Assembly: GCF_000003815.2 (NCBI RefSeq)
Contig: NC_049997.1
Location: forward strand, 12,896,261 to 12,960,260
Origin: Branchiostoma floridae
Lineage: Eukaryota > Chordata > Leptocardii > Amphioxiformes > Branchiostomatidae
DNA length: 64,000 bases
Direction of reading: 5' to 3'
Shown here: piece by piece, positions 33,001-41,240 of the stretch
Layout: the number at the start of each line of letters is the position of its first letter
Position numbering within the stretch: position 1 is the first letter of the stretch
Notes under the pieces: generated by a model
What the model was told of the DNA's origin: nothing
Seen by the model: only the letters and a program-made list of their open reading frames with translations
Database searches by the model: none
Position numbers and translations under genes: made by a program

Positions 33001-36000
33001 TTTCTTACGTTTTGTGTATTTTGTTATGTTGTCTTCTAAGTCATACTTTTACGTCTTACACAATATCTAAATTATAAAAAAAATGGAGAAAATAACATTG
33101 TCGCAGCGAACCAACCCCGCAGTGTCAAAGCGAACGACCCCCGCAGTGCCACAACGGTGCCCCAAGTGAGATACCACCTTTACCTTCACAGCCTGGAACG
33201 TTGAAGTTCCACTCCATCGCTATGAAACCCGACTGGCACGTTAGTCTTTCCTGGCCCAACAAAACATAGCCGTCGTCACAGCCGAATAATACAACCGACC
33301 CCACGGTGAAACTGTTTCCAGTCCTGTAGCCGTTATTGGGAACGCCAGGGTCCGGGCACTCAACACTCATGAAATCAAATTCTTATGCACAAAAAGAAGA
33401 AAAAAGAGGACCTTCTACAGATGATTGAGCACATACATCTTTCAAAAACGTATCAATTTTTCTATAAATGTACAATAGAATACAACACAGTGTAAATGAC
33501 AACACAGTGTAAATGACACATAGAAATAGTAAGTTCATTAGTATTAGAAAAAGCAATGCTATGCAAAAAGAAATGTTTCATGTTTCATCATTGAATTTAT
33601 TACCCTCAAAGTGGATCTTGAAACCGTCTTCAATGTCATTGCGGCTTGTATGAAAGAGTAGATGGGCAATGTAATCCGTGACGATGAGTTCTCCTGGGAT
33701 ATCTTTTCCTGTAACAAGTTTAGAGTATAGAATAGAATAGAATAGAATAGAATAGAATAGGAAAGTTAATTTTCAAGCTGGTCAGAATATGCACTAGCTC
33801 TAGATTAGTCTTTGGACGTTCATCTCTTCTTTATTTTGGTTGACATCATCTTTATTGACATATAAACGCAACGCATTTAGAATCAACATACAAGATGAGT
33901 TTAAAAGACGAAGAAACCTAGGCCGACCCTAAAAAGTCAGTAAAAATTCTGGAGGCCGCAAGGTAAAACTTAATGTGTGCATCCGACTTTTTGATACATG
34001 TAGTATTGCACAACGTTACATAACAATCATGGCGTACATTGCACTGTTGCTTTCACAAGAACATTGCACTTAAAAACAAAAGTGCAATATCGTCAATGCT
34101 ATGGAACTGTCTAAAGTCTGTCAAATGTGTAGCAAAATAATACGAGACTGTATCGTTCACATTCATCGAACAGAAACGGGAGCAGGTACCGACCTCCAGT
34201 AACCTTTGACCCGCTGCCCGCTAATCACTTCAACCTTCTGGAACATCTCTGAGTAACCGAATTCTTTGACATGGTAATACCCCAGTCACATTGCGCAAAT
34301 TAGGACCTCATTAGCATAAACTATCAGAAAATGCGATTAAAGCCTTCTTTCTAAACATTGATTGTGCACATCAGTTGTTTGGGTGGAAGAGATGATTAAT
34401 TGATATGATTTATGCAAATGAAGAACAAATTTGCATAATTGATGACAAACAATACACCAGTTTAAAAGGTGAAGGCATGGGTTCGTGGAACTCTAGTTCA
34501 GAACGTCTTTTACCAAAACAGATGAACTTTCAAGTTGATAGTTTTACCAAATTATATACGAAGTTTGATGCTGAGACCGAGACAAACCTACCGCTGTACG
34601 CTCCTATAATGGTGCCATCTTCTCCCTTGTAGAGGTATAGCCAGTCAAAGTTCTCCTCCAAACTAAACGATACCGGTGTCATCTTCACCCCTTTCTGACT
34701 GTTGACCTCTATAGTCCAAGTACACATCAAGTTGTTGTGGTACTGTCCCGGATAGTTTGGGGAATAGATGTACCCAGACGATTGCCCGGTAATATGACCA
34801 CCACAGATACCTACATATTGTGGAAAAGATTAAATAATGTTACGGTTATGGAGGTTAGACATCCTGGAAACAATACTGAAAGCAATTCAATATCTACAAC
34901 TGGATAAGTATTTTTAAATCATATGTTATACAACTCTAAATGCTATTTATTTCTTGTCGATAATTTAGTATGTCTTTAACCCTATTCAGACCGGGCTTTT
35001 TTGGTCATCCCTGGACCGGGGGGGGGGGCTTTTGAGGCCCTCCATTTCTAAGTCCTATAACTCTAAAACGACGTGCCGTAGGGCCATCAAATTTTCAGGA
35101 CATAATTTCGACATAATATCTGACAAGTATGTGACATTTGACGTTACGTTGACGTAAGATGACGTAATTATGACGTCATCAATTTGATTACATTGGCCAA
35201 ACCCATGAAAAATTGGTATTCTCAGAAAACTTCAAGTTATGCTACAAAAATGTAACAACAAGTGCAGATAACAGAATGATAATGTTTATTACGACTTGCG
35301 TTGCCAATAGCAACATCAATGACGTCAAAATGACGTCATAAAATGACGTCATGCACATCTAAGATACGAGTTGGGCTCCGCCATATTATATCCACCACCT
35401 TGAATTTTGAAAAATACTTTTTTTTGCATCAAATAATCACAAAGGGCAATGGAAATAGACTAAATTCATTTATTTAGATGGTTTTTGATGAAAAAATACC
35501 AGGTAGTTACAAATTTTAAGGGATAATTAGCTTGTTATTATTGATCTGGCCATTCGGTCCGCCATCTTGGATTTTGGGCTGATGACGTCATCAAATTAGC
35601 ATAATTTATGCATATATAATTATGAAAGATATGCTGAATAATATAAGATTTTATTTGTGTAACAAAATCGCAGTAATATAGAAAATAAATGTGAAAAATA
35701 CATAGTTAGAACCAAAAATAGTGATTTTTGGCAAAACTGCCTGTCAACAAACGGTTGCCATGGCAACAAGAAAAAATGGAAAATTTGTCAAACTTCGTAA
35801 AATTGTTGCCAACAATATTTTAGGAAAACTCACCAAATTTGGTGGCTCTAGCGTAAGCCGTTCTGGCGTTATAGGACATCGAAGTTAGCGCGGGCCTCAA
35901 AAGCCCCCCCCCCGGTCTGAATAGGGTTAAATTAGACATAATAGACAATATAATTAAACAATTAGACAATATAAGTAATAGCTTTATGTGCAAGAGCATA

Positions 36001-37206
36001 CTGCAACATTGATGCCTGTTTGATAAAAAAGAGGCTAAAATGACCAATTTACATTTTGTGTACCCATCGCAGTTGTTCTATAGTAATCTACAAGTACCAT
36101 GAGATCCGCATTCTTTTACTTATCTCTAATATGCTGCGCACAATGTAAATGTGCATTTCGAATTTACTTCTGAAAAGTTACACTATTCATACACCCAGTA
36201 TACCTATATTTCAACAGTGATTTTGCTACCTTGATCATGAAAGTAGATTCTGAAACCCTCAAAAATGTACTGATAGTCCGTTTGAAGAACCAGTTGGACC
36301 ACGTGGGACGTGGTGTCCAGTTCTGCAGGAATGTCTCTTCCTGTCAAGAGTTTTAAAATGTGGAATAAGCATAATCTCCAAGCTGATCCTACGGTGCCAT
36401 AAGATAGTATAAAAGCTGGCCAAGGAGTATAGCCGGCCAAAGGGAGTCAAACAGGCACTACCGTGGGTTTGGTAGTATGATACGCCACCTTGGATCTGTT
36501 TGGAGATTAGAATAAGCGCGTTTATTCTAAAGCTGGTAAGAAAATTTGTAACTAAGAACCTTACGTCTACGTATTCACATTTTTGATCGAGATATACGCT
36601 TGCGTTCGTTTCTTCTTTCAAACACTACTAAACTGTAGAATATTACTGTCTAATGTGCAACGATATCCAACAGTTTATCGCAAATTTCTGTCCAAGGACT
36701 AATTGCAGGTAACATGAAAAGAAACAGCAGACAAATAGTCTATAACAGTATAAAATTTGTCTACTCTAGTCTAAAAGCTAACTCTAAAATGTAACTCTTA
36801 ACTGATATCATGCAATACTAACCCGCCTACATTCAGTTCCTGAGCAATCGGTTAATGTTTGTCCTGTTGCTTTCTTGAATCAAGGTAAAAACCATATCTA
36901 CAATGTTCTTTTAATTATCAAAACATACGTATTTTTAAAACGGAGATAAGCATACCGGTGTAGGATCCTATCAAGATGGGGTCTTTTTGGTCTCCCTTGT
37001 AGACGTACAGCCAATCAAAGTTTGGCTCTAACTTAAATGACATTGGAAACAGCTTCACCGACTCCCATTGGTCCACCTCTATGGTCCACGTACACTGCAC
37101 GTTGTTAGGGTAGTTTCCAGGATAGTTGGGCTAATAAACGTAGCCAGAAGATTGATTGGCAATGTAAGCACCGCAGACACCTTAATATTGTGGAAAAGTT
37201 TCAATA

Positions 37207-37237
<31 letters not shown>

Positions 37238-40200
37238 TAATAGGAGGCACTGCTAAATCCTTAGTGCGTCATTAAACCAGACATATTTCAAAAGAAAGAC
37301 AACGCCGGGCTGACTCAAACACGTTTTAGGTTGTACTTCTATGTGCCTGCGTATATACTGCTACATTATAGACATGGTATCATCTACTAAATAGGTCTTT
37401 CGAAGGATATTTGAGAGGCCTATAAAATACACAAAGAATACGTAGATTTCAACAGTGATCTTATTACCCTCAAAGTAGATTTCGAAACCCTCGTCAGTGA
37501 TCGAGTCATCCGTACGAAGAACAAGGTGCACAATGTTGGACGTGGTGATGAGCTGTTCTGGAATATTTTTACCTGTTCGAAATTTGAAAATTAGCAAGTA
37601 TATATTTAAACTGATTACAATATGTATGGACTCCCTTGCTAGGTATTGAAAACACTTCAATACAAATATATATAGTTTCACACTTTTCATGACATAAAAG
37701 TAGACATATAAGTCCATCTCTTCTTTCCAACAATGTAAAACTATACTGTCTGTAATACACTGTCATAGACGGGGGCCGATACCTACTTCCAACCACATTT
37801 GATCAATTTCTCACGCCACAATCCCAGGAGGGCTCTGAGCAACCTCAGCCTGCTAAAAAAGAGCAGAGAACTGGTCGAAAAAAATTTGAGTTGTTGAGAC
37901 TATCGAAATACTGCCACATAATGTTCTTTTCCAAAAAATAAAAATATACACGCTGAAACTGGGACAAACCAACCCGTGAACGATCCCAACAAATTGAGGC
38001 TGTCTGGTTCTCCCTTGTAGATGTCTAGCCAGTCATGGTTTTCCTGTAGATCAAACGACACTGGTGTCAGCCACACGTTTTCCCATCTTTTGACCTCTAT
38101 CTTCCAGGTGCAGTTCAAACCGTTGTTGTACTGTCCAGGATAGTTGGGGGAGTAAACGGAACCAGTAGATTGTCCAGTGATATAAGCACCGCAGTCACCT
38201 AAATGTTGTAGAAGCAGTTTGACATAATATCATAATTGTAGTAATGGGAACTCTGTGGAACCTGCATTTCATGAAATACTTTTGCGCAATAGAGACAAAA
38301 ACATCATACTTAATATAATAACTAATGCTGGGTACCGATATGGTGTACCAATGCAAAACGGTTTTTTCTTGTAGGACCGGTCCAAAAAACGGATTATCAA
38401 GGGCGAAGTATAGGAGAGTTGATAGTCATTTTTGCCAAGTTTCTACAGCCAAACTTGATCTATTTAAACAGGGGCAGTTAGCGTTGTTTACGTAAGGTAG
38501 TATACTCCACCAAACAGATGCATCCATTCACAACTGGATCCAGGGACCTGATCCTCTGGACCTGTAACCGAAATTTCTGTACCGGCCGGTACCCAACCTT
38601 AACCCTATTCAGGCTTTTGAGGCCCTCCACTTCTATGTCCTCTAACTCTTGAACGACGTGTTGAATAGTCACCAAATTTTCAGAAAATGATATAGACATA
38701 ATATCTGACAAGTTTGTGACGTTCAACGTTACGATGACGTGATTTGACGTAATTATGACGTCATCAATTTCATTGTATTGGCCGGACCCATGAGAAAAGG
38801 GTATTCTCAGAAAACGTCAAGTTTTGCTACAAAAATGTAACAGCAAATGCAGATAACAAAGTGATAAATGTTTNNNNNNNNNNNNNNNNNNNNNNNNNNN
38901 NNNNNNNNNNNNNNNNNNNNNNNNNNNNNNNNNNNNNNNNNNNNNNNNNNNNNNNNNNNNNNNNNNNNNNNNNCATGACGTCAAATGACGTCATAAAATG
39001 ACGTCATGCACATCTAAGATACCATTTGGGCTCCGCCATATTGTATCCACTTGCTTGAATTTTCAAAAATGCTTTTATTGCAACAAATAATCACAAAAGG
39101 CAATGTAAATAGGCTAATTACATTCACTTAGATGGTTCTTCATGGAAAAATACCAGGTAGTTACAAATTCTAATGGATAATAAGCTAGTTACTGTTGATC
39201 TGGCCATACCGTCCGCCATCTTGGATTTTGGGCTGATGACGTCATCAAATTAGCATAATTTATGCATATGTAATTAAGAAGGATATTCTAAATAACATAA
39301 GATTTTATTTATGTAATAGAATAGCAGTAATATTGTAAATAAGCGTGAAAAATACATCGTTAGAACCGAAATTAGCGATTTTTGGCAAAACTGGCTGGCA
39401 TGGCAACACAAAAAATGATAAATTTGTCAAACTTCGTGAAATTGTTGCCAACAATATTTAAGGAAAACTCATCAAATTTGGTGGCTCTAGCGTTAGCCGT
39501 TCTGGCGTTATAGGACATCAAAATTGGCGCAGACCTCAAAAGCCCCCCCCCCGGTCTGAATAGGGTTAAATCTGACTTTTATATAGGGACTATGAGATAT
39601 CAACCGGGAGCGCTGGTGCACTAGGGGGTTGGGGTTGGGGTGCATTGAAAAATTCAAAAATCGCCATAAAAAATTTCAGAGTCCTCTTTGCACCTCTCTG
39701 GATAAATGCAATGCACACAGAGCGGTAAATATCGTACAATCCCTTATAGCTTACCATGCTCTTGGGCGTGGACAACCAGACGGTTTAACATCCATGTTGT
39801 TACAATAATGACCAGAGCTCTTTCAAACACCAGAGCATGACTGAATGATGGTTAAGGAGATTCTCTGTCTCCCTGCAAAGCCCCGATGTAGCATAGCAAG
39901 TCAGTTCGGCTTTCATGCGTCACTAGACTAATTTATTTAGTATTTGTCTCACATTCCAATCTGTTTACCAGCAGGTGGGTACTCGTATATCGGGTATATT
40001 TCTATATCTGATTTCAGCTAATGGTGTTGATAGGAGCTTTTGAACGAATTCAACATATTCTGTCATTCTGCTTGCAGCCCTCTGTTGACTCCATCTTTGA
40101 CTGCACCGGTTGTTATCAATGCATCATCAGACTTGGTACTATAACATTTGTTCCCATCGGTTTAGATCTTTCAAACGTCTGACCATTTCCAAAATTATAT

Positions 40201-40738
40201 CCATTTGCTTGAGTAGCTTTTTTGCGTATCGTAATACCTGGATGTCTAGTCTTCATCGACGCACATTACATATAGCTTTTCCAGTATGACCTGTATGTCC
40301 TTCATGGCAGACATAAGACAGGACCTTTAGGGCTACTTTAGCGAACATTTCGCTATGGTTTCTCATTGTTATGTCAACAATTTAAATGCATTTCTTGATA
40401 ATGGACTTAATACTAGCGTACATTCAAACGCTCATTTTTGGGCACAGCCTTCTTGTTTGTAGTTTTCGAAAAGCAGACTGTGTGGCGATACAGCTGTAAC
40501 TGATAGTGGATATTTTAACACCCTATAAGTACACATTTTGTCGATTTTGGATAATATTAGATACTCAGTCGTCATTGGTGGGTTATTTCTGTATGTATTT
40601 ATTTTGGTGAAGCTAAAATCTTTGAATTCGTTAAGTTAAGCCGTTAAAATACCACTTTCTTACGCCGAAGACCCGCCTGGTGTTACGTGGGCCAGTGCAC
40701 GTAGCAGTCGTGTATGATTACTTGAAATCATACACACA

Positions 40739-40774
<36 letters not shown>

Positions 40775-41175
40775 CTCCTGTGCGCGTCTTCACAAACCAG
40801 CATACGATCACTGTCCTGTTCAAGCAACACTATCGCTATTGTTTTTTTGAATATCAAAAAAGGGGGAAGAGAAATGAAAAATGTGAGAGGGCCATCCACA
40901 ATATTCTTTAGACGGGAAGAGGGCTATCAAAAATTGAACCTGGGAAGGGCCTTAACAATTTTTATCTGACCTTCTTGTACCAGCCCTCCTTCGGTAAATA
41001 TCGTACAGTACAAAAACTTACCATGCTCTTGGGCGTGGCCAACCAGACGGTGTAACATCCATGTTGTTACAAGAATGCCTTTCAAACACCAGAGCATGAC
41101 TGGAGGATGGTTTAGGAGATCTACCCGCATCGCCCCGATGTAGCGAGTGTCTTTTGCAGTCAGATCGATTTTCAT
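20694..41175 (-). CDS. Copy A: secreted CUB3-Sushi-CUB2-tectonin protein, 17 exons
   Basis: Complete gene model on the minus strand, 3114 bp of coding exons (1037 residues plus stop). Order: signal peptide, CUB1, CUB2, CUB3, Sushi (complement control) module, CUB4, CUB5, then a tectonin-type beta-propeller of about five repeats ending in a stop at 20694-20696. CUB and Sushi modules mediate protein contacts in complement, protease and developmental proteins; tectonin propellers (tachylectin-1, fish egg lectin, Physarum tectonin) bind sugars or LPS. A secreted pattern-recognition or matrix role is inference. Module boundaries are phase-1 introns. Exon 4 carries an in-frame TAG, so the full-length protein cannot be made unless that exon is skipped or the base is wrong. 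An inverted second copy starts at 49950. No gene symbol is recognised. Confidence 0.85.
21155..21330. mobile_element. Foldback element with perfect 25 bp arms
   Basis: The 25 bp at 21155-21179 (TAGGTCGTGCGATCGTCG...) and its exact complement at 21306-21330 face each other across a 126 bp spacer in the intron between exons 16 and 17 of copy A. Each arm contains inner palindromes (CGATCG, GTCGTACGAC-like). Noncoding; family unknown. Confidence 0.8.
21457..21609 (-). CDS. Copy A exon 16: tectonin repeat 4
   Basis: Reads KTWQVVGAVNMKEVSVSSRT, then GQLWAVEQSGKVWRAPFY. Acceptor GCCGTAG, donor GTAACG; 153 bp, phase 1-1. Confidence 0.88.
22091..22290 (-). CDS. Copy A exon 15: tectonin repeat 3
   Basis: Reads LEWQEVHIDNVGNQLF and later WIHSGRNFVWVIGTIPDVRI. 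Divergent blade with FVWVIG in place of VWAVD. Acceptor TTTGCAG, donor GTACGC; 200 bp, phase 2 in, phase 1 out. Confidence 0.87.
22807..22924 (-). CDS. Copy A exon 14: tectonin repeat 2
   Basis: Reads DWEEIAGTERFLLISVGRVG, then VWAVDTNSAVMYRVGTYG. Classic blade with SVG, VWAVD and YRVG. Acceptor CCTTTAG, donor GTGAGC; 118 bp, phase 1 in, phase 2 out. Confidence 0.92.
23560..23750. mobile_element. Foldback MITE in intron 13 (copy A)
   Basis: Arms contain ACACAACCATTGCTTTATT and AATAAAGCAATGGTTGTGTA in inverted orientation, with inner GGTGACCGTCTGTCACCTTC and GAGACGGTCATCGAAAT. A matching copy lies at 62560-62775 in arm B, so it predates the divergence of the two arms. Similar in design to the repeat at 12855-13135. 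Confidence 0.75.
23905..24066 (-). CDS. Copy A exon 13: tectonin repeat 1, GC donor
   Basis: Reads DWLLISDRIKQISVSTSTNQ then VWALDTDGKPLRRTGI, a tectonin/Hyd_WA propeller blade (SVS...VWALD..G...R.G). Acceptor AATATAG. The 3' border is CCAAG|GCAAGC, a GC-AG intron, the only solution that keeps phase 1 and avoids the stop 11 bases on; copy B is the same. 162 bp. Confidence 0.88.
24237..24614 (-). CDS. Copy A exon 12: CUB5 in one exon
   Basis: Reads YQRIHHLSEDTGAFSSMNYP, then HITVDIHKVVKLTFVDFDVE, CGRDYVAVMDP and GFSARYEAMDKNTG. CUB fold with the CGxDYVxVxDP strand and a CGPC after it, but lacking the usual first cysteine. Acceptor TTTAAG, donor GTATGC; 378 bp, phase 1-1; the only CUB here not split by an intron. 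Confidence 0.92.
25464..25610 (-). CDS. Copy A exon 11: CUB4 last part
   Basis: Reads FYQTFCGQSLPPVYVSMSST, then HFYSDYYNAGTGFKIHYYV. Acceptor ATCAAG, donor GTACGT; 147 bp, phase 1-1. Copy B has two more codons (STFNLV for STLV). Confidence 0.88.
26439..26557 (-). CDS. Copy A exon 10: CUB4 middle
   Basis: Reads WTLEADPGKVVVVEFLEFHL then CRYDLLQIEDYESL: CUB strands with the W following the second cysteine. Acceptor TTCATCTAG, donor GTAAGT; 119 bp, phase 2 in, phase 1 out. The preceding intron is 5.9 kb in copy A because of retrotransposon insertions, against 0.66 kb in copy B. Confidence 0.88.
26728..28057. mobile_element. 1.33 kb insertion specific to arm A
   Basis: Arm B has GATATATAATGATAATGAAG uninterrupted; in arm A the same words flank 1.33 kb that begins with AACTAGAGTTCAACAAACAC and ends GGCAAAGGT. 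No target duplication beyond one or two bases. The same family is at 17566-19749. Internal units repeat TTAATTATGCAAATTA. Class unresolved; zero duplication and a CTAG terminus on the complement resemble a non-autonomous Helitron, but the other end does not fit. Confidence 0.7.
28128..29947 (+). pseudogene. Dead non-LTR reverse transcriptase (RTE-like)
   Basis: Three frames join into one retrotransposon polyprotein fragment: an upstream part (28128-28492), the RT core (28485-29334) with LPKKGNLQQCKNYRTISLIS, EEQAGFRNGRSTTEQIF, FIDFKKAFDRIWHDALW, GVRQGCLLSPTLFNIYLE and catalytic FADDIDGLAG, and the C-terminal domain (29342-29947) with MKCLRKILGITYLDHITNEE and KRKKLKWYGHVMRSNG. A frameshift in the run CCCCCGGGG near 28480 and a 2 bp insertion near 29330 break it. 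The endonuclease is missing. The clade is inferred from motif wording only. Confidence 0.85.
29985..30500 (+). mobile_element. Second LINE, 3' coding fragment
   Basis: Reads SLCAQFRAGILPLYIETGRY then IPEENRICTLYNC, and in a shifted frame EVESEVHFLFYCPFYEDL: the zinc-knuckle-like tail after the RT of CR1/L2-type LINEs. Frames are broken; no RT core. Probably the same element as the 3' end at 31740-31987. Confidence 0.65.
30839..31090. other. Assembly gap (252 N)
   Basis: Run of 252 N inside the retrotransposon complex; its size is not the nominal 100, so it is probably an estimated gap. Confidence 0.99.
31091..31739. other. No gene seen; interior of insertion complex
   Basis: AT-rich sequence between the gap and the LINE 3' end, absent from arm B. 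No protein match recognised. Confidence 0.45.
32100..32400 (-). mobile_element. Older LINE 3' fragment shared by both arms (A)
   Basis: The minus strand encodes CRYCNLDKLEDKHHFVVECS, a LINE C-terminal motif; arm B has the same piece at 58100-58580 on the plus strand. It was present before the arms separated, unlike the insertion at 28123-31987 that splits it. Confidence 0.7.
32452..32566 (-). CDS. Copy A exon 9: CUB4 first part
   Basis: Reads THACVADGGRVMSEEEGEIL, then PPFDPLTGNYRNNVFC. It is too short to stand out as an open frame; identified from the phase and the identical copy B exon. Acceptor GGAAG with a weak tract, donor GTACAA; 115 bp, phase 1 in and phase 2 out. Confidence 0.78.
32929..33180. 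mobile_element. GGTGGTATCTCAC-family MITE abutting exon 8 donor (A)
   Basis: Inverted ends GGTGGTATCTCACTTGGGGC (complement) and TAGTATCTCACGACACTTGG; interior TTTCTTACGTTTTGTGTATT. Its end lies about 4 bases past the exon-intron border, so the donor GTAAAG is followed directly by element sequence. The same arrangement is present in arm B at 57357. Confidence 0.75.
33184..33381 (-). CDS. Copy A exon 8: Sushi (CCP) module
   Basis: Reads VECPDPGVPNNGYRTGNSFT, then VLFGCDDGYVLLG, LTCQSG and WNFNVPGC: the four Sushi cysteines in order with the GxxVxFxCxxGYxL core. Acceptor is GCATAAG after a strong pyrimidine tract, which gives the required phase 1. Donor GAAG|GTAAAG is followed within a few bases by a MITE end (32929-33180). 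198 bp. Confidence 0.92.
33604..33708 (-). CDS. Copy A exon 7: CUB3 second half
   Basis: Reads GKDIPGELIVTDYIAHLLFH then DGFKIHFEG. Acceptor GTTACAG, donor GTAATA; 105 bp, phase 1-1. Confidence 0.9.
33725..33765. repeat. (AATAG)n microsatellite
   Basis: About seven units of ATAGA just upstream of the acceptor of exon 7 in copy A. The equivalent position in copy B (56700-56715) has only two or three. Confidence 0.9.
34592..34810 (-). CDS. Copy A exon 6: CUB3 first half
   Basis: Reads ICGGHITGQSSGYIYSPNYP, then LMCTWTIEV and NFDWLYLYKGEDGTIIGAYS. Acceptor ATGTAG, donor GTAGGT; 219 bp, phase 1-1. Copy B is two codons longer here. Confidence 0.9.
34980..35926. mobile_element. TTAA-flanked 947 bp MITE, arm A only
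   Basis: TTAA at 34976-34979 and 35927-35930; ends CCCTATTCAGACCGGG / CCGGTCTGAATAGGG, followed inwards by G/C runs. Arm B shows the empty site (complement reads AAGTCTTTAAACTAAACAT near 55418). Carries TGACGTCA at 35171, 35320, 35331, 35344 and 35583, and GTTGCCATGGCAAC at 35754-35767. No transposase. Confidence 0.9.
36230..36340 (-). CDS. Copy A exon 5: CUB2 second half
   Basis: Reads GRDIPAELDTTSHVVQLVLQ then EGFRIYFHDQG. Acceptor TTGACAG, donor GTAGCA; 111 bp, phase 1-1. Its 5' intron carries the MITE at 36372-36509. Confidence 0.9.
36372..36509. mobile_element. MITE, TAATCTCC family, arm A only
   Basis: Ends TAATCTCCAAGCTGATCC / GGATCTGTTTGGAGATTA. Flanks GAATAAGCA and GAATAAGCG form the target duplication; arm B has a single GAATAAGCACG (complement, near 54660), the empty site. 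Sits upstream of exon 5 in the intron after exon 4. Confidence 0.88.
36956..37180 (-). pseudogene. Copy A exon 4: CUB2 first half with in-frame stop
   Basis: Reads VCGAYIANQSSGYVY, then TAG, then PNYPGNYPNNVQCTWTIEV. Where copy B has TCG (Ser, giving YSPNYP), copy A has TAG, a single-base change. Everything else, including acceptor ATTAAG, donor GTATGC and length 225 bp, is intact. Exon skipping would keep frame. Confidence 0.85.
37468..37572 (-). CDS. Copy A exon 3: CUB1 second half
   Basis: Reads GKNIPEQLITTSNIVHLVLR then DEGFEIYFEG, the C-terminal strands of a CUB domain. Acceptor GAACAG, donor GTAATA; 105 bp, phase 1-1. Confidence 0.9.
37974..38198 (-). CDS. Copy A exon 2: CUB1 first half
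   Basis: Reads DCGAYITGQSTGSVYSPNYP, then LNCTWKIEV and NHDWLDIYKG. Typical CUB start (CG..., SPNYPGQY, CxW). Acceptor ACATTTAG, donor GTTGGT; 225 bp, phase 1-1. Confidence 0.9.
38330..38598. mobile_element. GGTACC-type inverted repeat (arm A)
   Basis: Left end GCTGGGTACCGATATGGTG; right end GTACCGGCCGGTACCCAACC, inverted around GGTACC. The arm B counterpart lies at about 52098-52630 and is interrupted by a gap. The next element begins at the TTAA that closes this one. Confidence 0.65.
38603..39565. mobile_element. TTAA-flanked MITE with gap (arm A)
   Basis: TTAA at 38599-38602 and 39566-39569; CCCTATTCAGGC at the left, GGTCTGAATAGGG at the right. Contains 100 N at 38874-38973 and TGACGTCA words. 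Its X-box palindrome has been lost by a small deletion (TGGCATGGCAAC). Confidence 0.8.
38874..38973. other. Assembly gap (100 N)
   Basis: Nominal 100 N gap inside a repeated MITE, most likely a collapsed repeat. Confidence 0.99.
39755..39916 (-). pseudogene. Duplicated, frame-broken exon 1
   Basis: Second copy in arm A of the exon-1 region at 41022-41175, including VTTWMLNRLVVHAQEHG and the GCATG|GTAAGC donor. The reading frame from the upstream ATG is broken by small indels. It lies between exon 1 and exon 2 and could still act as a cryptic alternative exon. Confidence 0.6.
39930..40650. other. No gene seen
   Basis: Intron 1 sequence of copy A without recognised repeats or exons, apart from the duplicated exon-1 flank that ends near 40035. 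Confidence 0.45.
40731..40774. repeat. (CA)n(GA)n microsatellite
   Basis: Alternating CA then GA dinucleotides in intron 1 of copy A; not present at this length in arm B. Confidence 0.95.
41022..41175 (-). CDS. Copy A exon 1: signal peptide
   Basis: Starts MKIDLTAKDT; a second ATG gives MRVDLLNHPP and a third MLWCLKGILVTTWMLHRLVG, a good hydrophobic leader ending GHAQEHG. Donor GCATG|GTAAGT leaves one base, matching the phase-1 start of exon 2. The copy B exon has the same length and donor. Which ATG is used is uncertain. Confidence 0.7.
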
Positions 41176-41240
41176 GCGTCACTAGACTAAATAATTTAGT
41201 ATTTGTCTCACATTCCAATCTGTTTACCAGCAGGTGAGCA

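Noticed and set aside
33125..33183. C-terminal extension of the Sushi frame (GKGGISLGAP...)
   Set aside because: Read-through past the GTAAAG donor into a MITE; the phase-1 donor joins CUB4 exon 9.
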